The position numbers and the translations under genes were made by a program. Shown in pieces: positions 1 to 5,081 of a DNA stretch of 5,081 nucleotides (position 1 is the stretch's first letter; every line of letters starts with the position of its first letter). Source of the stretch: Bacteroidota bacterium (GTDB lineage Bacteria; Bacteroidota; Bacteroidia; 2-12-FULL-35-15); assembly GCA_021413595.1 (NCBI GenBank), contig JAIOQD010000475.1, forward strand, positions 1 through 5,081, written 5' to 3'. Under the pieces are notes generated by a model. It ran no database searches. It saw only the letters and a program-made list of their open reading frames with translations, and had not been told where the DNA came from.

Positions 1-173
1 TTTTTGAAATGAAATAGTGTTTTTAAAATTCGTTAAATGGTTTCGTTTTCAGACTTCATACCAGATTTTTTTGAATTATCAACAATATGGAATAGTTGAA
101 AAAAATAATTGCTCCTGTTTTCAAAAACAAAATACATGGCACATTTATTTACATCATATACATTATCTATTTA

Positions 174-203
174 TTTCAGGAATTAGATAAATCATTATTT
201 TTG
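174..203 (+). promoter_or_regulatory. Bacteroidota-type promoter abutting gene 1
   Basis: The octamer TATTTTTG at 196-203 matches the Bacteroidota -7 element TAnnTTTG. A TTTC at 174-177, one base from the usual TTTG, lies 18 bases upstream as a possible -33 element. The expected transcription start is only a few bases after 203, at or beside the ATG at 208, so the message would be leaderless or nearly so. The remaining upstream DNA (1-173) shows no open frame on either strand. It holds only a small inverted repeat, TCAAC/GTTGA at 79-83 and 95-99, to which I give no function. Confidence 0.5.
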
Positions 204-207
204 CGGT

Positions 208-891
208 ATGAAAGATATAGGAATAATAGATACCACTATATATATAGGTGACTTTGCAATTCATCAACCGGTTACTGTTTTAACAGATTATATAATTACG
301 GTTTTATGTTTTTGTTTTTTTTTGCAACTCAATCGCCCTTCTTTTAAGGATGAGACCACTATTAATTGGAAACGATTTTTTTTGATTTTGGGTTTCGCAT
401 CATTTTTTGGAGGTAGTTCTCATGGCTTTTTTTCGGTTCACGAAGGACTTGGGTATAAATTATTTTGGCTGCCAATGCAAGCATTAAATGTTTTTGCGGT
501 TTACCAAGCACAAAAGGCCACATTGTATTCCGCATTAAAAGATTCCGGAAATAAATACTACTGGAACCTGAGCTATCATATACAATTAATATTGTTTTTT
601 GTTTCTGTTTTTTTGTTTCAAAATTTTGTGGTTGTTATAATTAACTCTGTAATAGGATTAATCCCTATCATGATCATTCATTTTATTGATTCAAAAAAAG
701 CAAAGGCAAGTAGTTGGATTGCTTATGGAATTGCGGTTTTGTTTTTAACAGCATTTGTAAACGCAAGTAAATTTTCAATTCATGCATACTTTAATTATAT
801 GGATTTTGCTCATATACTTATAATGATAAATTTGTCACTCATGTTTATTGGAATAAAAAAAAAGGCTATATCTTCAATTCTAACAAATTGA
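208..891 (+). CDS. Seven-helix integral membrane protein of unknown function, CREST-like
   Basis: I do not recognise this 227-residue protein with certainty. Hydrophobicity suggests seven membrane helices near residues 23-41, 57-75, 84-101, 122-140, 142-160, 169-186 and 198-216, with no separate signal peptide and a Lys-rich C-terminal end. Polar residues sit in or beside helices: Asp27 in helix 1, Ser70, Ser71 and His72 in helix 2, His78 just after it, and His192, Asp199 and His202 at the start of helix 7. This arrangement recalls the CREST superfamily (alkaline ceramidases, PAQR receptors, Per1), whose seven-helix members bind zinc through His residues of helix 2 and helix 7 with a nearby Asp and Ser. 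The exact spacing (Ser-x3-His and His-x3-His) is not reproduced, so a lipid amidase or other hydrolase role is only a hypothesis. The ATG at 208 is the only plausible start: the next Met is residue 90. The gene appears to be monocistronic. Confidence 0.8.
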   Translation: MKDIGIIDTTIYIGDFAIHQPVTVLTDYIITVLCFCFFLQLNRPSFKDETTINWKRFFLILGFASFFGGSSHGFFSVHEGLGYKLFWLPMQALNVFAVYQAQKATLYSALKDSGNKYYWNLSYHIQLILFFVSVFLFQNFVVVIINSVIGLIPIMIIHFIDSKKAKASSWIAYGIAVLFLTAFVNASKFSIHAYFNYMDFAHILIMINLSLMFIGIKKKAISSILTN

Positions 892-916
892 TAAAAAACA
901 AATATTCAAATGGAAG

Positions 917-955
917 AATATATAAATCTCTTTTATTGAGAGAACATATTTTATT
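917..955 (+). terminator. Weak candidate terminator after gene 1
   Basis: An imperfect hairpin has outer arms AATAT (917-921) and ATATT (946-950) and inner arms TCTCT (927-931) and AGAGA (939-943) around a seven-base loop, followed by the T-rich TTATT. It starts 25 bases after the stop codon of the membrane protein. The stem is AT-rich and split by an internal loop, so termination would be inefficient at best. Confidence 0.3.
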
Positions 956-1094
956 CCGGATAAAAATTCTAAACACATACATTACGTTGTTTATATAGTA
1001 TTTATTCTAAACATTATATCTTTTAGTCTCATTAAAAATTAGAGAAATCGATATTCTTTTTTCCTTTAAACTCGTTTATTATCAATAATAATTG

Positions 1095-1102
1095 CAAATT
1101 TG
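1095..1102 (+). promoter_or_regulatory. Possible -7 element for the dipeptidase gene
   Basis: CAAATTTG matches the Bacteroidota -7 consensus TAnnTTTG except for the first base. I see no good TTG or TTTG 17-20 bases upstream. Transcription would start near 1109 and leave a leader of about 90 bases. This is the best candidate in the gap but it is weak. Confidence 0.3.
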
Positions 1103-1199
1103 TAGCCTTAAATTCCTATTGTTCGATAAAATACATTGAATTGGAGCTTAAAAGCAGATTTTATAAAATTCTTTAAATTCAATAAAAAATAGATACACT

Positions 1200-2609
1200 A
1201 TGAGTAACAATATCACCAATTACATCGAAACACACAAAGATCGTTTTATAAATGAACTGTTTGACCTTTTAAGAATTCCTTCGGTAAGTGCTGATCCAAA
1301 TTTCAAAAATGATGTATTTAAGACTGCCGATGCTGTTAAAGAAAAAATAATTGCAGCAGGAGCAGATAAGGTTGAAATATGCCCTACAGCCGGCTACCCA
1401 ATTGTTTACGGAGAAAAAATAATAGATGCTAAACTTCCAACTGTATTGGTTTATGGGCATTACGATGTTCAGCCTGCCGACCCTATTGACTTGTGGGATT
1501 CAGGACCATTTGAGCCTGTTATTAAAGATGGTAAAATTTATGCACGTGGCGCTTGTGATGATAAAGGACAAATGTACATGCACGTGAAAGCCTTTGAATT
1601 AATGATGCAAACTAATTCATTACCATGCAACATTAAATTTATGATAGAAGGGGAAGAAGAAGTTGGATCCGATAATCTTGCTGAGTTTGTAAAACAGAAC
1701 AAAGGAAAATTAAAAGCGGATGTTATATTGATTTCCGATACCGGAATTATTGCAAACGATATACCCTCTATTACAGTTGGATTGCGTGGTTTAAGTTATA
1801 TTGAAGTGGAAGTAACAGGGCCTAATCGTGACCTTCATTCGGGGTTGTATGGCGGTGCGGTTGCAAATCCGATCAATATTTTATGTGAAATGATTGCGAA
1901 GATGAAAGATGATAAAAACCATATTTCCATACCCGGTTTTTATGATGATGTAGAAGTTTTGAGTGCTGAAGAGCGTGCTGAAATGGCAAAAGCTCCTTTT
2001 AGTATAGATGAATATAAAAAAGCGTTGGACCTATCCGATATACATGGTGAAGATGGATATACAACAAATGAGCGGAATTCCATCCGTCCTACTTTGGATG
2101 TAAATGGTATTTGGGGCGGTTATACGGGCGAAGGGGCAAAAACAGTTATTGCTTCAAAAGCGTATGCGAAAATTTCAATGCGCTTGGTGCCCCATCAAAA
2201 CAGCACTAAAATTACCGAACTTTTTAAAAAATATTTTGAGAGCATTGCACCAAAATCAGTTAAAGTAAAAGTAAGACCTCATCATGGTGGCGAGCCTGTT
2301 GTTACACCAAGCAATTCAGTTGCCTATAAAGCAGCAAGTAAAGCTATGGAAGCTACTTTTGGAAAGAAACCTATTCCTGTTCGTAGCGGTGGGAGCATTC
2401 CAATTGTTGCTATGTTCAAATCAGAGTTAGGCCTGGATTCAGTATTAATGGGTTTTGGTTTAGATTCCGATGCGATCCATTCACCTAACGAACATTTTGG
2501 TGTATTTAACTATTTAAAAGGTATTGAGACCATTCCATATTTCTACAAATTTTATGCCGAAGGGTGTCTTGCACCTGTTGTTTTAACCAAAGGACAAGAA
2601 GTACAATAA
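1200..2609 (+). CDS. M20-family zinc dipeptidase (carnosine dipeptidase-like)
   Basis: This is a complete 469-residue metallopeptidase of clan MH, family M20 (the ArgE/DapE/CNDP group), which hydrolyses dipeptides or short peptides using two zinc ions. The first-half catalytic motifs are intact: GHYDVQP with zinc ligand His87 and Asp89, GACDDKG with bridging Asp120, EGEEEVGS with general base Glu153 and ligand Glu154, and SDTG with ligand Asp180. The inserted lid/dimerisation domain runs from about residue 195 to 360 and begins near DLHSG, whose His213 matches the residue lent to the neighbouring active site in carnosinase dimers. Arg328 and the GGSIP stretch (397-401) fit substrate binding, and His427 in DAIHSPNE is the last zinc ligand. 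Length and layout fit bacterial dipeptidases related to human CNDP2, rather than the shorter ArgE or DapE. There is no signal peptide, so it is probably cytosolic, where it would recycle peptides to amino acids. Exact substrate cannot be read from sequence. No Shine-Dalgarno is visible before the ATG, which is usual for the phylum. Confidence 0.95.
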   Translation: MSNNITNYIETHKDRFINELFDLLRIPSVSADPNFKNDVFKTADAVKEKIIAAGADKVEICPTAGYPIVYGEKIIDAKLPTVLVYGHYDVQPADPIDLWDSGPFEPVIKDGKIYARGACDDKGQMYMHVKAFELMMQTNSLPCNIKFMIEGEEEVGSDNLAEFVKQNKGKLKADVILISDTGIIANDIPSITVGLRGLSYIEVEVTGPNRDLHSGLYGGAVANPINILCEMIAKMKDDKNHISIPGFYDDVEVLSAEERAEMAKAPFSIDEYKKALDLSDIHGEDGYTTNERNSIRPTLDVNGIWGGYTGEGAKTVIASKAYAKISMRLVPHQNSTKITELFKKYFESIAPKSVKVKVRPHHGGEPVVTPSNSVAYKAASKAMEATFGKKPIPVRSGGSIPIVAMFKSELGLDSVLMGFGLDSDAIHSPNEHFGVFNYLKGIETIPYFYKFYAEGCLAPVVLTKGQEVQ

Positions 2610-2714
2610 TAGATGAGTACCTTACGTTGATACAAAATGATAAAGAAAATAATAAGCAAAATAAACTCTTTCACATTCCTTAATCTGAATTTTATATCAG
2701 AAGCTGCAAAAAAA

Positions 2715-3170
2715 ATGAGGATAGGCTTGGGTCTGTTTTGTTGTGTAACATTCTTTTCCTGCGTAGATTTTAAAGAAGTTACCTTTAGCGGAATCGACAA
2801 TGTCAAGATTACAAGCCTTTCACAAAGCGGTGTTGAAGCCTTAATCACTGTTCGTATCAAGAACCCTAATAGTGTTTCCTTTACTGTTTATAAATCAGAA
2901 GTAGATGTTACAATCAGTGGGATTGATGCGGGAAAGGCGAATTTGACAAACAATGTAAGGATAAAAGCTAAATCGGAACAACCCTATACTTTTAAAGTGA
3001 AATCCGATTTTTCTAAATTAAGCTTAGCAGATATGCCTAAAATAATAGCAATGGGCTTGAGCAAAAGTGTGAAAATAGGACTGAAGGGTAATTTAAAAGG
3101 AGGAAAACTGTTGGTAAAAAGGAGTTATCCCATTGATATGACACAAAGCGTCCCTTTAAATGGATTTTGA
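2715..3170 (+). CDS. LEA type 2 (WHy-domain) family lipoprotein
   Basis: The protein is a small lipoprotein with a late-embryogenesis-abundant type 2 fold. From the ATG at 2715 it has 151 residues: a very short signal peptide (Met-Arg, then a hydrophobic stretch) ending in the lipobox FFSC, giving a lipidated Cys at residue 16. The mature part shows the LEA_2/WHy pattern of alternating beta strands with the Asn-Pro-Asn motif (NPN, residues 50-52) after VRIK. This domain is a beta-sandwich found in desiccation-related plant proteins and many bacterial envelope lipoproteins; its molecular role in bacteria is unclear. The frame stays open back to an ATG at 2637, which would add 26 residues before the signal sequence and give 177 residues. 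I prefer 2715 because the signal peptide then begins at the N terminus, but 2637 cannot be excluded. It follows the dipeptidase stop by 27 or 105 bases with no terminator between, so co-transcription is likely. Confidence 0.85.
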   Translation: MRIGLGLFCCVTFFSCVDFKEVTFSGIDNVKITSLSQSGVEALITVRIKNPNSVSFTVYKSEVDVTISGIDAGKANLTNNVRIKAKSEQPYTFKVKSDFSKLSLADMPKIIAMGLSKSVKIGLKGNLKGGKLLVKRSYPIDMTQSVPLNGF

Positions 3171-3281
3171 TCAGTCTTAATAATTCAGTAATCCGTAAGT
3201 TGTAACCTGTTGATAAACAATTTGTTGTCGTGTTCGTTTGGTGCCATCTTTACTAAAAGTTATATTTAATTGATAAAAAAC

Positions 3282-3311
3282 TTGCTTTAGCTTTAAAAAG
3301 TACTATCTTTG
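3282..3311 (+). promoter_or_regulatory. Strong Bacteroidota-type promoter for the CDC-like gene
   Basis: TATCTTTG at 3304-3311 is a perfect TAnnTTTG -7 element. TTG at 3282-3284 lies 19 bases upstream, the spacing expected for the -33 element of the primary sigma factor in this phylum. This is the best promoter in the window. Transcription should begin near 3317, about 235 bases before the cytolysin-like start codon. The 110 bases between the LEA gene and this promoter (3171-3281) hold no gene and no clear terminator. Confidence 0.75.
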
Positions 3312-3316
3312 CCTCG

Positions 3317-3550
3317 TAAATTAAATTAGTGATCAACCTAAAAAGAATAAATGATTGGTTTCATTTGTTCTCAAAACCGCTAAAAATGACTGAAGTACTC
3401 CACCCATATAGCAATTTTCGCTATAACTCTCATCAAAAATTAGCATTTAGTTTGATAAATTCAAAGGTGAATTGCCTGTGTTATTCATCTCTGTAAAATT
3501 AATTGTCAAAAAAATTACAATTTAACTAACCATAATTAAAAAGGAAACGA
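3317..3550 (+). promoter_or_regulatory. Long 5' leader of the CDC-like gene
   Basis: About 235 transcribed bases precede the start codon, far more than most Bacteroidota leaders. Two small hairpins are visible: TATAGC (3407-3412) with GCTATA (3420-3425) around a seven-base loop, and AATTC (3458-3462) with GAATT (3469-3473) around a six-base loop. Two short open frames lie inside, of 10 codons from 3351 and 36 codons from 3386 to 3496, neither with recognisable protein features. The leader ends in AAGGA (3541-3545), a Shine-Dalgarno-like sequence five bases before the ATG and unusual for this window. No known riboswitch class is recognisable. Post-transcriptional control is an inference from length and structure alone. 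Confidence 0.4.
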
Positions 3551-4672
3551 ATGAAAAAAAACTTTTACTTTATTGGTCTTTTTGTTGTTGCGAGTACAAT
3601 GCTTACCTTGAATTCTTGTAAAAAAGATATTTCTCCTGATGCAGAGGTATCGTATGACGAAATTCTAAAGTCAGGTGGTGAATTTGAACCGTTTGCTAAT
3701 CAAAAAATTCTTACCAATGTTAGTTCAACTTCAATACCGGTTGATAGTGGTAATTGGAATTGTACTAATAGTACATGGAGTGTTACACAAGGGAATTTAG
3801 ATTTTCCATTGTATGATCCAAATGTATCAGTTGTATATCCTGGAAGTTTATTACAAGGTTCTTCCTTAAACAGTTCTACACCAGATGTAATAGCTGTAAA
3901 ACGCGGTGGTGGTATTGTTTCTATTGATATCATCAATGGGTCGGGTTCTGTTGCAGTTACTTTACCAGAGATCAGAAAAAGTACTGTTACTCAAGCATTG
4001 AACGATATTATTTATAACAATAATAAAGTAATGCCTGCCCGTTTCACTTTCCAACACGAAAGTGTTAAATCAAAAGGTGAATTAGCATTGTCAATGGGAT
4101 TAAGTGCTGATGCTTGGGGAGTTTCAATTGCTTCAAATCTTGGTTTTACTAATTCTGATAATACAAATCATTATGTAGTTGCTTTAAAACAATCGTTTTA
4201 TACAATGAGTTATGATATCCCTTATAACTATGGAGATATATTTGCTTCTACTGTTAAACCAATGGATCTTGCAAAATACGTTTCTCCGGGCAATCCAGCT
4301 TGCTATGTATCTGACGTAACGTATGGAAGAGTGTATTACTTATTAATTGAATCTACTTCTTCGAACCTCGAAATATCCGCAGCTATTTCTGCAACTTATA
4401 GCAGTACAAGTGGTACTGTAGATGCAAGTTATTTGTCAGCTCTTGATAATTTAAATGTAAAAGTAATGGCACTTGGTGGCGAAACAGTAAGTACTTTCTC
4501 TAGTATTGAAGCTGCTGAACTTACTTCATTAACATATATGCTTGGGCAATCTGCTGATATCCAAACAGGCGTTCCACTTTCTTATGTTGTTAGAACAGTT
4601 TATAGTAATAAATTGGTTAAAAATAAACTTAATTTGGAATACACTGTTAACGACTGTCAGCTTGTACCATAG
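3551..4672 (+). CDS. Short cholesterol-dependent cytolysin-like (CDCL) lipoprotein lacking domain 4
   Basis: This 373-residue protein belongs to the thiol-activated/cholesterol-dependent cytolysin superfamily of oligomeric beta-barrel pore formers. It starts with a lipoprotein signal peptide ending in LNSC (Cys23), followed by Lys-Lys-Asp. Matches to classical cytolysins are VYPGSLL (95-101), FTFQHES (165-171), KQSFYTMSYDIP (213-224), YVSDVTYGR (252-260), the hinge LGGE (308-311) and VPLSYVVRTV (341-350). Residues about 173-206 and 271-307 correspond to the two regions that refold into membrane hairpins; the first shows alternating hydrophobic residues (Leu178, Leu180, Met182, Leu184). The protein ends at Pro373, where cytolysin domain 2 leads into domain 4. 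The tryptophan-rich undecapeptide and the Thr-Leu cholesterol-recognition pair are therefore absent. This is a natural endpoint, not a frameshift: a terminator follows directly. It fits the short class of CDC-like proteins described in Bacteroidota, some of which act with a longer partner. Target, partner and activity are unknown. It has its own promoter and long leader. Confidence 0.9.
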   Translation: MKKNFYFIGLFVVASTMLTLNSCKKDISPDAEVSYDEILKSGGEFEPFANQKILTNVSSTSIPVDSGNWNCTNSTWSVTQGNLDFPLYDPNVSVVYPGSLLQGSSLNSSTPDVIAVKRGGGIVSIDIINGSGSVAVTLPEIRKSTVTQALNDIIYNNNKVMPARFTFQHESVKSKGELALSMGLSADAWGVSIASNLGFTNSDNTNHYVVALKQSFYTMSYDIPYNYGDIFASTVKPMDLAKYVSPGNPACYVSDVTYGRVYYLLIESTSSNLEISAAISATYSSTSGTVDASYLSALDNLNVKVMALGGETVSTFSSIEAAELTSLTYMLGQSADIQTGVPLSYVVRTVYSNKLVKNKLNLEYTVNDCQLVP

Positions 4673-4697
4673 TTAACAATAAAGGATTAAAAGTGTT

Positions 4698-4738
4698 AAT
4701 CGTTTCTAGTTCTAAACTAGGAACGATTTTTTATTTTA
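4698..4738 (+). terminator. Strong intrinsic terminator after the CDC-like gene
   Basis: Arms at 4698-4711 and 4715-4728 form a 14-bp stem with one G-U pair and a three-base loop (CTA), followed by six T including the last bases of the stem, then ATTTT. It starts 25 bases after the stop codon and should separate the CDC-like transcript from the FKBP gene. Confidence 0.9.
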
Positions 4739-4808
4739 TCAGTAGCCATACTTTCTTCTTTTCTTCATAAAAACATGCTTTTTTCTTCCTTATTTGTTTG
4801 AATTACTT

Positions 4809-4816
4809 TATTTTTG
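4809..4816 (+). promoter_or_regulatory. -7 element upstream of the FKBP gene
   Basis: TATTTTTG is a perfect TAnnTTTG match. Transcription would start near 4822, giving a leader of about 24 bases. The -33 region is poor: the nearest TTTG copies, at 4793-4796 and 4797-4800, are too close, and only T-rich sequence lies at the right distance. Confidence 0.5.
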
Positions 4817-4845
4817 TTCTATTATTAATTTAAAAACTTTTTACA

Positions 4846-5081
4846 ATGATAATTGAAAACAACACAGTAGTTTCTGTAAATTACCTTTTGGCAAACAAAG
4901 GTACAGGAGAGCAAATTGAGCAAACTAGCAAAGAACATCCCTTTGTATTTATATTTGGTGTAGGAGGACTTTTAGAGGATTTTGAGACCAATTTACGCAG
5001 CAAAAAAGTTGGTGATACATTCGATTTTTTTATTGAGCACACACGTGGTTATGGAGTGAGAGATGAGCAACATATTGTAAT
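4846..5081 (+). CDS. SlyD-like FKBP-type peptidyl-prolyl isomerase, 3' end beyond the window
   Basis: Seventy-eight complete codons are visible before the window ends. The frame opens with MIIENNTVVSVNYLL, then has HPFVFIFGVGGLLEDFE (31-47), KKVGDTFDFFIE (53-64) and RGYGVRDE (67-74). These match the SlyD/FkpA-type FKBP order: first strand, a hydrophobic plus Gly-rich segment where SlyD has HGHGSLIPGLE, the V/KxGD turn, and the AYG-like Tyr69-Gly70. SlyD-type enzymes catalyse cis-trans isomerisation of peptidyl-proline bonds and carry an inserted chaperone flap, which begins right after the point reached here. No signal peptide is present, so a cytosolic role in folding is likely. Whether a metal-binding His-rich tail exists cannot be seen. 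The gene is separated from the CDC-like gene by a strong terminator and has its own -7 element. Confidence 0.88.
   Translation, partial: MIIENNTVVSVNYLLANKGTGEQIEQTSKEHPFVFIFGVGGLLEDFETNLRSKKVGDTFDFFIEHTRGYGVRDEQHIV

Larger units (their letters stand above)
892..1199. other. AT-rich intergenic region between the membrane protein and dipeptidase genes
   Basis: I see no gene in this 308-base gap on either strand. It contains a weak hairpin just after gene 1 and a one-mismatch -7 element before the dipeptidase gene, both listed separately. A ten-base direct repeat ATTCTAAACA occurs at 966-975 and 1004-1013; in DNA this AT-rich it may be chance. Confidence 0.6.

Noticed and set aside
79..99. Inverted repeat TCAAC/GTTGA near the window start
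   Set aside because: A five-base arm with an 11-base loop is expected by chance, and no promoter element is placed relative to it.
966..1013. Direct repeat ATTCTAAACA (966-975 and 1004-1013) as an operator or mobile-element mark
   Set aside because: There are only two copies, they are very AT-rich, and there is no adjacent regulator or transposase.
1269..1460. 63-codon frame on the minus strand
   Set aside because: It lies wholly inside the dipeptidase gene, has no recognisable features and is a shadow of strongly conserved coding sequence.
1200..2609. Calling the M20 enzyme DapE or ArgE
   Set aside because: It is longer than those enzymes and its HYDVQP, DLHSG and DAIHSPNE motifs fit the dipeptidase/CNDP group better. 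No lysine or arginine biosynthesis genes are nearby.
2552..2860. 102-codon frame on the minus strand
   Set aside because: It overlaps the ends of two well-supported + strand genes, and its composition looks like reverse-complement translation with no domain.
3700..3936. 78-codon frame on the minus strand
   Set aside because: It is antisense to the cytolysin-like gene, with no motif and no promoter or start signal.
3551..4672. Reading the cytolysin-like gene as a truncated pseudogene of a full toxin
   Set aside because: The frame is intact, ends at a domain boundary and is followed 25 bases later by a strong terminator. The DNA after the stop does not encode domain 4 motifs in any + frame.

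Overview
The window looks like a chromosomal segment of a Bacteroidota bacterium, probably a flavobacterium- or sphingobacterium-like lineage. It is very AT-rich. Three start regions carry the TAnnTTTG -7 element typical of this phylum, most genes lack a clear Shine-Dalgarno sequence, and two genes encode lipoproteins of types common there. All five genes are on the + strand; I see no tRNA, rRNA, CRISPR array, insertion sequence or phage gene.

Layout: bases 1-207 are non-coding apart from a promoter abutting gene 1. Gene 1 (208-891) encodes a small seven-helix membrane protein with conserved-looking polar residues, distantly reminiscent of the CREST (ceramidase/PAQR-like) membrane hydrolases; its function is unknown. 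A 308-base AT-rich gap follows, with a weak hairpin and only a weak promoter candidate. Gene 2 (1200-2609) is a complete M20-family zinc dipeptidase with every expected metal and catalytic residue. Gene 3 (2715-3170, open frame from 2637) is a LEA type 2 (WHy-domain) lipoprotein close behind gene 2 and probably co-transcribed with it.

The most interesting part is 3282-4738. A near-consensus promoter drives an unusually long leader of about 235 bases, then a lipoprotein of the cholesterol-dependent cytolysin superfamily (3551-4672), then a strong 14-bp stem terminator. The protein has the pore-forming core (VYPG motif, YGR region, GG hinge and two candidate membrane-hairpin regions) but stops where the membrane-binding domain 4 would begin. 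It is therefore a short CDC-like protein (CDCL) and not a classical cholesterol-binding toxin. Lipid anchoring with a Cys-Lys-Lys-Asp start suggests display at the cell envelope, perhaps on the surface. No long, domain-4-bearing partner is in the window.

The window ends inside a SlyD-like FKBP peptidyl-prolyl isomerase (4846 onward) with its own -7 element. The genes do not form one obvious pathway. The dipeptidase/LEA pair is a probable housekeeping transcript, the CDCL is a self-contained unit with promoter, leader and terminator, and the outer two genes appear independently transcribed.
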